32,115 nt of DNA from Deltaproteobacteria bacterium (GTDB lineage Bacteria; Myxococcota_A; UBA796; SXON01): the NCBI GenBank assembly GCA_947484175.1, contig CANKOI010000049.1, positions 1-32,115 of the forward strand, given 5' to 3'. The position numbers and the translations under genes are program-made. Position 1 is the first letter of the stretch; each line of letters starts with the position of its first letter. Of this stretch, positions 7,691-13,344 are shown piece after piece. Below the pieces are notes generated by a model. That model searched no databases, had not been told where the DNA came from, and saw only the letters and a list, made by a program, of their open reading frames with translations.

Positions 7691-8856
7691 CGCCGCCGCG
7701 CCGCGAGCGCCGCCGCGAAGGCCAGCGCCGCCGCCCCGCCGCCGAGCCCGAGGCCACACGAGCCCCCTCCGCCCACGAGGGAGTCGAAGTCGCAGAAGTC
7801 GCCTTTCCCATCGCCGTCTGCGTCCGGTTGATCCTCGTCGGCAATGGCCGGGCACACATCGCAGGCATCGCCGATGCCGTCGAGGTCGCCGTCCAGGTTC
7901 TCAGCATCCACGGTCTCGGGGCAGGTGTCGCAGGCGTCGCCCACTCCATCGGCGTCGCCATCCAGCTGCGCCTTGTCCGAAACAGCCTTGCACACGTCGC
8001 ACTTGTCCCCGATGCCGTCACCGTCGATGTCGACGTTGCTCACGTCCGGAGTTCCGGGGCAGGTGTCGCACGCATCGCCTACGCCGTCGGCGTCGATGTC
8101 GGCCTGGTCGCTGTTGTAGGCGTTCGGGCACGAGTCGCAGTCGTCGCCCACCCCGTCCACGTCGGTGTCGTCCTGCGGAAAGTCGTCGAGCGGGCACAGA
8201 TCGCAGGCATCGCCATCGCCATCGCCGTCCGAGTCGGACTGGTCGGTGTCGGCCACAGTGGGACAGATGTCACAGTCATCGCCGAGGCCGTCGTTGTCGA
8301 GGTCGTCCTGTTCGTCGTTGAACAGGCCGAGGCAGTTGTCGCAGGCGTCGCCCGAGAGGTCGCCGTCTTCGTCGGCCTGGTCCTCGTTGGTCACGCTCTC
8401 GCAGTTGTCGCATTCGTCGCCCAGCGTGTCGGCGTCGCGGTTGGTCTGATCGTGGTTCTCGACCTCTACGCAGTTGTCGCAGGCGTCGCCCACGTTGTCG
8501 CAGTCGGTGTCGAGCTGGTCGTCGTTGAACACATCGGGGCAGTTGTCACACGCGAGGGTCACGGTGAGGTCGGGGTACTCGGCGTCTTCCGGAAAGTCCT
8601 TCGCGCCGGAGGAAAATCCGTCGAGATCGATGTCGAGGAGGCTCACCGGGTAATCACAGCCGTAGCTGTAATAGTCGTAATAATAATCTGCGTTCGGGTA
8701 AGGATTTCCCGAACTGTCCACGGTCGCGAAGCACACGGGGTCGCCGAGGTCCACCGCGCGCTCGTCGCGTTCATCGACGTTGTTGCAGTTGAGGTCCTGC
8801 CGAAGCTCGGACTCGCATTCGGCGGCGAGAGCGGTGGAGAGGATGAGGCTCAGCAT
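7678..8856 (-). CDS. Thrombospondin type 3 repeat protein with MYXO-CTERM-like tail
   Basis: A 392-residue exported protein. It has a short uncharged signal peptide (MLSLILSTALAA), a region of about 85 residues with several Cys and a Tyr-rich patch (DYYYDYYSYG), then 11 tandem repeats of 22-23 residues (residues about 103-354). Each repeat starts CDxC and ends with a DxDxDGxGD-type loop, the calcium-binding pattern of thrombospondin type 3 repeats. The tail is GGGGS, Cys, a Gly/Ala/Leu-rich hydrophobic helix and RRRQRP, a MYXO-CTERM-like sorting signal. ATG 8856 follows the OmpA-family stop by 2 nt (TAAACATG), so it is translationally coupled as last gene of a four-gene operon. The longer frame from 8970 runs inside the OmpA gene and has no signal peptide. 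Calcium-dependent surface structure is inference from the repeat family. Confidence 0.9.
   Translation of the reverse strand: MLSLILSTALAAECESELRQDLNCNNVDERDERAVDLGDPVCFATVDSSGNPYPNADYYYDYYSYGCDYPVSLLDIDLDGFSSGAKDFPEDAEYPDLTVTLACDNCPDVFNDDQLDTDCDNVGDACDNCVEVENHDQTNRDADTLGDECDNCESVTNEDQADEDGDLSGDACDNCLGLFNDEQDDLDNDGLGDDCDICPTVADTDQSDSDGDGDGDACDLCPLDDFPQDDTDVDGVGDDCDSCPNAYNSDQADIDADGVGDACDTCPGTPDVSNVDIDGDGIGDKCDVCKAVSDKAQLDGDADGVGDACDTCPETVDAENLDGDLDGIGDACDVCPAIADEDQPDADGDGKGDFCDFDSLVGGGGSCGLGLGGGAAALAFAAALAARRRQRP
7795..8550 (-). repeat. Eleven tandem TSP3 repeats (about 69 bp each)
   Basis: The DNA encoding residues about 103-354 of the TSP3 protein is an imperfect tandem array. Ten units of 23 codons and one of 22 (the sixth) each begin with the codons for Cys-Asp-x-Cys. 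Units share only scattered codons, so the array is diverged at DNA level. Confidence 0.85.
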
Positions 8857-8858
8857 GT

Positions 8859-10352
8859 TTACTTGTCCCCGTCTTGAAACTGCGACTCGTCGAAGTCGAG
8901 CTTCTCGGTTGTGGGCGGGATGCGCTCCGGCAGCGCCGGACCGGGGATGGTGGTCGGCTGGCCGTTCCACGGGAGTACGATCTGCGTGGCCCAGCCGGGG
9001 TTCACCTCGCCGGGCAGGAGGCGCCTAGCGATGGAGAACACGACGCGCCGGTTGGCGGCGTCGTCGCCTTCCTTGGCTGGACGCACCTCGCCGAAGCTTC
9101 GGTAGCTCAAACGATCGGGGCTCACGCCACTCTCCACCAGCTCGCGGAACACGGCCTCGCTGCGCTTACGCGACAGTTCGTAGTTGTACTCGAAGCTGCC
9201 TTCGCCCGAGGCGTGCCCTTCGATGATGAGGCTCTGGATGTCTGCGTTCTCCGCCATCAGTTTTGCAACGAAGTCCAGCGTAGCTTGCGATTCGGGCAGA
9301 ATCCGCTCGGTGCCCTCGTGGAACTTGAGCGGGTCGCGGATCACGATTTCCTTCTGGGTGACCGTGGCCAGTTCCTTCGGCGGCTCCGGCTCGGGCTCGG
9401 GCTCGGGCTCCTCGACGATCTTGCTCAGGTCGTCGTCGGTGACGTTGCTCTCGAACACCGTGACGGCGACCTCCTCCGACTTCGACTTCGGCGGCATCTT
9501 GTTGTAGGTGACCGAAACGATCGCGCGGGCATCCGTGGCGCCGTAGCCCGACGTGAGGCCACGCCCGCCGAACGCATCGACGTACCATTCCTTGTTGATC
9601 ATCCCTTGAGCGCCGAGCAGCACTTCCACCGGCGCGGCCCAACTGCCCGCGAATTCTTCCTGCACCCCGACACGGGAGAGCAGCACCGCCTGGGGCGTCA
9701 CCCGGCCGTCGAGGATGGTGTAGCCCACGGCGAGGTTGGCTACTAGCTCTTGTCCCGCGCCCAAGGCCTGCTGGGTGATGACCGAGCCGCGGAGCATCAT
9801 GCCCACGTCGGCCGTGACGCGGAGGTCGCCGGGCTTGAGCACGAAGGACACGCCGGGCGCGAACCTCGGGCTGGCCTCTCCCATGTACGTGCCGTCGCCG
9901 GAGATGGGGATGAACAGGTCGCCGTGCGCGCCCAGCGCGTAGGTGTCTTCGTTCAGGATCTCGAATCGAGCGCCGCCCGAGATGTCGCCGGCTCCAAAAC
10001 CGTCACTCGCCAGCTCGGCCACCTCACTGCCAAAGTTCCCGATTAGCGGGAGCGAGGCTCTCAGCGCCACGCGGCGCGACATGTCGACCGACGCCCCCAC
10101 CTGCACGGCGAAACGGTTGCCGACCACCGAACCCACTTCGACGTCGTCGACCACCAGCACCAGCGGGTTCCGCTCGTACTGGATCATGGCACCCGCGCGA
10201 ACGTGGCCGCGCTTCTGCACTTCCGGCGCATCGATCCCGGGAGGGGCGAGAGAGAATCCGGTCCGAGCCAGCTCGACATCGAGGGAATACCCGGCAGCCT
10301 GAGCGACAGAAACGAGAATCAACAACAAGCGGCCTCCACCTCGGCGCGGCAT
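8859..10352 (-). CDS. OmpA-family outer-membrane protein with N-terminal barrel
   Basis: A 497-residue protein. After a signal peptide (LLLILVSVAQAAG) there are about 270 residues rich in alternating polar/apolar strands, consistent with a beta-barrel. A Glu-Pro linker (EEPEPEPEPEPPKE) follows, then an OmpA-like C-terminal domain: IIEGHASGEG, YNYELSRKRSEAVFRELVESG, SYRSFGEVRPA and ANRRVVFSI. In OmpA the GHTD motif supplies the Asp that binds peptidoglycan diaminopimelate; here it reads GHAS, so that Asp is missing while the Arg side is kept. Unusually for this group the linker has no TSP3 repeats; they are in the next gene. ATG 10352 gives a basic n-region, but AGG directly precedes it. TTG 10325 has GGAGG at 7-nt spacing and would give an uncharged signal, so the start is open. 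Confidence 0.87.
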   Translation of the reverse strand: MPRRGGGRLLLILVSVAQAAGYSLDVELARTGFSLAPPGIDAPEVQKRGHVRAGAMIQYERNPLVLVVDDVEVGSVVGNRFAVQVGASVDMSRRVALRASLPLIGNFGSEVAELASDGFGAGDISGGARFEILNEDTYALGAHGDLFIPISGDGTYMGEASPRFAPGVSFVLKPGDLRVTADVGMMLRGSVITQQALGAGQELVANLAVGYTILDGRVTPQAVLLSRVGVQEEFAGSWAAPVEVLLGAQGMINKEWYVDAFGGRGLTSGYGATDARAIVSVTYNKMPPKSKSEEVAVTVFESNVTDDDLSKIVEEPEPEPEPEPPKELATVTQKEIVIRDPLKFHEGTERILPESQATLDFVAKLMAENADIQSLIIEGHASGEGSFEYNYELSRKRSEAVFRELVESGVSPDRLSYRSFGEVRPAKEGDDAANRRVVFSIARRLLPGEVNPGWATQIVLPWNGQPTTIPGPALPERIPPTTEKLDFDESQFQDGDK

Positions 10353-10364
10353 CCTAACAGGGAT

Positions 10365-10937
10365 TTACCGCCAGCCGTAGCCCAGTGCGATCCCCAGTCG
10401 GCCGCCGACCGGGTCGAAGGTCCAATGCAGGTCGGAAAGTGCGGAGTCGAGTACCCCGCGCACGGCCGGCCCAACGGCCGCCTCGTAGTGCGCGCGCAGT
10501 AGGAAGTGACGTTTGCTGTCTCCGAGAGAGAAGCCCGCGCCGAGCGCCACCGCGCTACCGAGGAGCGTCTCGTCGTCCCACCAAGGGTGGAGTACGGACC
10601 AGGTGCGAAGACCGATCGCGGCGTCGAAGAAGGGGAGCACAGCCCACGCGCCCTCGGAGGTGGGGGGCGCGAGAGGCAGCATGCGGAAGCCGAGATCGCC
10701 ATCGAGCCGCACCACGCTGGCGTCGTAGGCGAGGGCGGTGTCGTACTCCGCGTGCCACACCCCCGCGCGCGCCTCCACGAAGGGCCGTACCTGCGCATTT
10801 TCGGTGGGGAGAAGGAAGAGGCCGGAGAGCGTGATGGGCGGCGCCCCTTCGGCAGACCTCGTCTCTTCGAATTCCCGCACTTTCAACGGCGCGCGGCCCA
10901 GCACCTCCACTTCCGCAGTCACATCGATCGGGAACAT
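10365..10937 (-). CDS. Hypothetical barrel-like envelope protein
   Basis: A 190-residue protein I cannot assign to a named family. It consists of many short amphipathic strands ending in aromatic or Gly turns (QVRPFVEARAGVWH, GFRMLPLAP, FFDAAIGLRTWSV, FLLRAHYEAAVGPAV, GIALGYGWR), which looks like a small outer-membrane beta-barrel. However, no signal peptide is visible: the sequence starts MFPIDVTAEVEVLG and no earlier start exists in this frame. The ATG lies 1 nt after the stop of the DUF2330 gene and the OmpA-family ATG follows 12 nt after its own stop, so it is in the middle of a four-gene envelope operon. Either it is exported by another route or the strands form a cytoplasmic fold. Confidence 0.65.
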   Translation of the reverse strand: MFPIDVTAEVEVLGRAPLKVREFEETRSAEGAPPITLSGLFLLPTENAQVRPFVEARAGVWHAEYDTALAYDASVVRLDGDLGFRMLPLAPPTSEGAWAVLPFFDAAIGLRTWSVLHPWWDDETLLGSAVALGAGFSLGDSKRHFLLRAHYEAAVGPAVRGVLDSALSDLHWTFDPVGGRLGIALGYGWR

Positions 10938-10938
10938 C

Positions 10939-12213
10939 TCAGCTCGACCGACGGCGAGCCGCCAGCAGGCCGACTGCGCCGAGCGCCGCGAGCACCACGC
11001 CGGCGTCGGATGAAGAGGCGGGCGCCGAAGAGCCGTCGGGGCAGCTCCCCGGATTCTCCGCCCATCCGTCCGCGCAGTAAGGGAAGAGGCCCTCCAGCTC
11101 CGTGGAGGGGTTGATGAAGCGGATCTGCTCTTGGATTCCGGTGATGCCCGTCACCGCCATGCCGACGTCCTGCGTGGCTTCGCCGGGCGTGTAGCGCATC
11201 CGCATCCGCGTGATGTGGGCGCTGTCGGAAGGCAGGCCGTAGTCCCCGAAGGTGCCATCGCTGGTGGGCGCTACCGGCTCGGCGGTGCAGGGGTCGCAGT
11301 GGTAGCCCGTGCCCGCGACCGGGATGAGGTCCCACGAGTACTCACGCATCCAGCCGGCGCCGGCCTCCTCGTGGGCCTCCTTCACCTGCTCCGAGTAGAA
11401 CTCGCCGAAGTCGCTCCCGGACCACATGCAGTCCTGTTCGACCGGCAGCTCGGGGTAGTTCGTGATGCTCACCTCGCCGTCGAACACGGGCGTGAGCGTG
11501 TACACCACCACCTCCTGCGCTCCAGCGGCCGAGATCGTGCCGATACGAATGGGCAGCGACAACGACGGCGAGGAGTAGCGGAGCTGGATGGGCGGCAACC
11601 ATCCGTCGACCCGCTCCACGGTGGCGAGGTTTACCTTGACCGCAAGGAAGTACACCCCGGCATCGATGTACGACTGGAGGATTTCTTCGCCGCCGGCCGG
11701 CAGCGCGTAGCCGTTCGCATCGAGCCAAGCCTGCAACCCGTCGGCCTCCGTGGCGCTCAGCACCGCGAAATCGTAGCCGTACTCGGTGAACTGCGCCTCC
11801 ACCACCACCTCGGAGAGCCCGGTGTCGGCGCTCCCGTCGAAACTCATGTCCGCGGCAGACACGCAGCCGAACCCCAGTTCACACCCCGACGCCACCAACT
11901 CCTTCCGCTCGAAGATGTCTTCGCACGTGTACTCGAGCTGCCGGGGCGTAGAGAAGTCGGCGAGCCACTGAAGCAGCTCGCGGTCGATCGACCCGACCTG
12001 ATCGGCCGTGACCACTTCCGGAATCGGCAGCAGGATGCCGAAGTCGGTGGCCGACCCCTCGTAGTCCATGATCACCGTGAGTACGGTAGTGTTGTCGTAG
12101 CGGGCGATCACCACCTGACTCGCGTCATTGGTCATCGTGGCGCCAGGGTCGCCCACAAAGGTGCCGCAGAACGCGTGGGCGGGGGCGGACAGAAGGAGAG
12201 CCAGCGAAAACAT
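10939..12213 (-). CDS. DUF2330-domain protein with MYXO-CTERM-like tail
   Basis: A 424-residue exported protein opening the four-gene envelope operon. Signal peptide MFSLALLLSAPAHA is uncharged and is followed directly by FCGTFVGDPGATMTNDASQVVIARYDNTTVLT, the hallmark start of DUF2330 proteins; VIMDYEGSATDFGILLPIPE and STPRQLEYTCEDIF continue the match. DUF2330 has no known biochemical function but is frequent in Myxococcota and Planctomycetota. The C-terminus is a Ser-rich stretch, a hydrophobic segment (GVVLAALGAVGLLAA) and RRRSS, resembling MYXO-CTERM but without a Cys next to the helix. The ATG has GGAG at 8 nt. Its start codon overlaps, on the opposite strand, an ATG of the divergent gene in an ACATGT palindrome. 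Confidence 0.88.
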   Translation of the reverse strand: MFSLALLLSAPAHAFCGTFVGDPGATMTNDASQVVIARYDNTTVLTVIMDYEGSATDFGILLPIPEVVTADQVGSIDRELLQWLADFSTPRQLEYTCEDIFERKELVASGCELGFGCVSAADMSFDGSADTGLSEVVVEAQFTEYGYDFAVLSATEADGLQAWLDANGYALPAGGEEILQSYIDAGVYFLAVKVNLATVERVDGWLPPIQLRYSSPSLSLPIRIGTISAAGAQEVVVYTLTPVFDGEVSITNYPELPVEQDCMWSGSDFGEFYSEQVKEAHEEAGAGWMREYSWDLIPVAGTGYHCDPCTAEPVAPTSDGTFGDYGLPSDSAHITRMRMRYTPGEATQDVGMAVTGITGIQEQIRFINPSTELEGLFPYCADGWAENPGSCPDGSSAPASSSDAGVVLAALGAVGLLAARRRSS

Positions 12214-12247
12214 GTTTGCTCCGCTCCGTGCCCTCCTCGCCTATACC

Positions 12248-13180
12248 ATGAGATTCAGAGGTACACTCTTTTTCGTGATCCTCCTCCCCCTGATCGTCAG
12301 CGTCGGCCTCGCCGCCGAGGGCTCGCACTCCGCCGATCCCCTCGATCGCCTCGTGCTCACCGACGGGCAGGTGCTCGTGGGCCACGTGAAGGCCGACGGG
12401 GAAGTGTGGTCCCTCACCCTCGGCGATGGCACCGTGCTCCGCTTTCCCGACGAGGCCGTGGACCAGGTGGACTGGGATGCAGGCCATCGGCCGCCGAGCA
12501 CCCACCGGCAGGGCTGGAACGCACTCCCGGAGGACTGGGATCAGGGGTTGGACCGTTGGCCGACCGACCCGGCGGGCGACCGCTACCTGCTCTGGCCGAC
12601 CGGCCGCAGCCTCGGCAAGGGAGAGGGCTCGCTCAGCCAGCGGGAGATCGCCGGCAGCATCGTGAGCTACAACGTGAGCGACAACGTGGAGGTCTCGGCC
12701 GGGGCCATCGTCCCGTTGCTGTTCAGCGAGTACAGCCGCATGGCCGCGCTGGGTATGCGGCTCAGCGCACCCGTAGGGCAGAAGGGCTTTGTGGCCGTAG
12801 GCGTAGAAGGACTGGTGCTGTTCGATCAGGCCTTTGTTGCGCCGCACGCGGCGCTGGGCGTCGAGTTGGGCGCCCTCACGTTGACGGCAGGCGGGGGGGG
12901 GGCCGTAGGAACCGACCAGACCTCGTTCAGCGTCGGAATGGTGGGCGCGAGCTGGCACGTTTCGCCGCGGGTGTGGCTGCTCAGCGAGAACTGGATCGTG
13001 GCGGGCGGCTTCGTCGGCACCAGTGCGCGCGTCGTCCCCACGCTGAGCGCCCGGCTCATCACCCGCCGCGTGAGCTTCGACGCCGGCTTGGTGGCGTACG
13101 ATCCCTACGGCGACGGCTCCACCATCCTGCCGATCCCGGTATTCAACGTGGCCTGGCACTTTCCGAATGCAAGGTTCTGA
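12248..13180 (+). CDS. Predicted outer-membrane beta-barrel protein
   Basis: A 310-residue exported protein. The signal peptide MRFRGTLFFVILLPLIVSVGLAA is followed by a small domain (residues about 33-70: VLTDGQVLVGHVKADGEVWSLTLGDGTVLRF), which resembles the beta-hairpin domains that bind ligands in other envelope proteins. The rest looks like a porin-type barrel: YLLWPTGRSLGKGEG, VSYNVSDNVEVSAG, many amphipathic strands, and a terminal aromatic residue (WHFPNARF) as recognised by the BAM complex. The 'ptgrslgkGeg ... vtdnvsvg.G' pattern occurs in uncharacterised barrels of several phyla. The start is uncertain: ATG 12248 has the classic signal but no ribosome-binding site; ATG 12212 and GTG 12275 are alternatives. 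It is a single gene, divergent from the DUF2330 operon. Confidence 0.8.
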   Translation: MRFRGTLFFVILLPLIVSVGLAAEGSHSADPLDRLVLTDGQVLVGHVKADGEVWSLTLGDGTVLRFPDEAVDQVDWDAGHRPPSTHRQGWNALPEDWDQGLDRWPTDPAGDRYLLWPTGRSLGKGEGSLSQREIAGSIVSYNVSDNVEVSAGAIVPLLFSEYSRMAALGMRLSAPVGQKGFVAVGVEGLVLFDQAFVAPHAALGVELGALTLTAGGGGAVGTDQTSFSVGMVGASWHVSPRVWLLSENWIVAGGFVGTSARVVPTLSARLITRRVSFDAGLVAYDPYGDGSTILPIPVFNVAWHFPNARF

Positions 13181-13284
13181 GCCCGGCCCTGCCGCTCATC
13201 GCTGCGACTGGTTGTTCCCGCTCTGATTGGTTCGATGCGCCGGCGCCACCGCCGCCACGACCCGCTCCACCACCCGCCGAGCCA

Positions 13285-13316
13285 GCTCCCGCGGGCCCAC
13301 TTCGCCGCGGAGGAGC
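13285..13316. terminator. GC hairpin between convergent genes (possible terminator)
   Basis: GCTCCCGCGG (13285-13294) pairs with CCGCGG-AG-GAGC (13305-13316) around a 10-nt loop, giving a strong stem with one bulge. It lies in the 164-nt gap (13181-13344) between the plus-strand barrel gene and the minus-strand receptor, about 30 nt past the receptor stop. It lacks a T-run. I see nothing else of note in that gap. Confidence 0.35.
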
Positions 13317-13344
13317 TTCGCTACGGTGGCCAGTAGGCCCCCGG

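Noticed and set aside
7795..8550. Regular about 69-bp periodicity considered as a CRISPR array or tandem DNA repeat
   Set aside because: There are no conserved direct repeats with unique spacers; the period is 23 codons of a protein repeat.
7516..8877. Plus-strand open frame with regular VxVAVxVxxV repeats
   Set aside because: The periodicity is the complement of the TSP3 repeat array and not an independent protein.
13155..13175. Sigma-54-like TGGCAC...TGCA string at the end of the barrel gene
   Set aside because: The GG-to-GC distance is two bases too long and no gene follows in that orientation.
13165..13330. Lipoprotein-like frame (LIAATGC followed by a Pro-rich linker) just after the barrel gene
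   Set aside because: It has no ATG, GTG or TTG start; it would need CTG, and the frame runs on antisense into the receptor without domain evidence.
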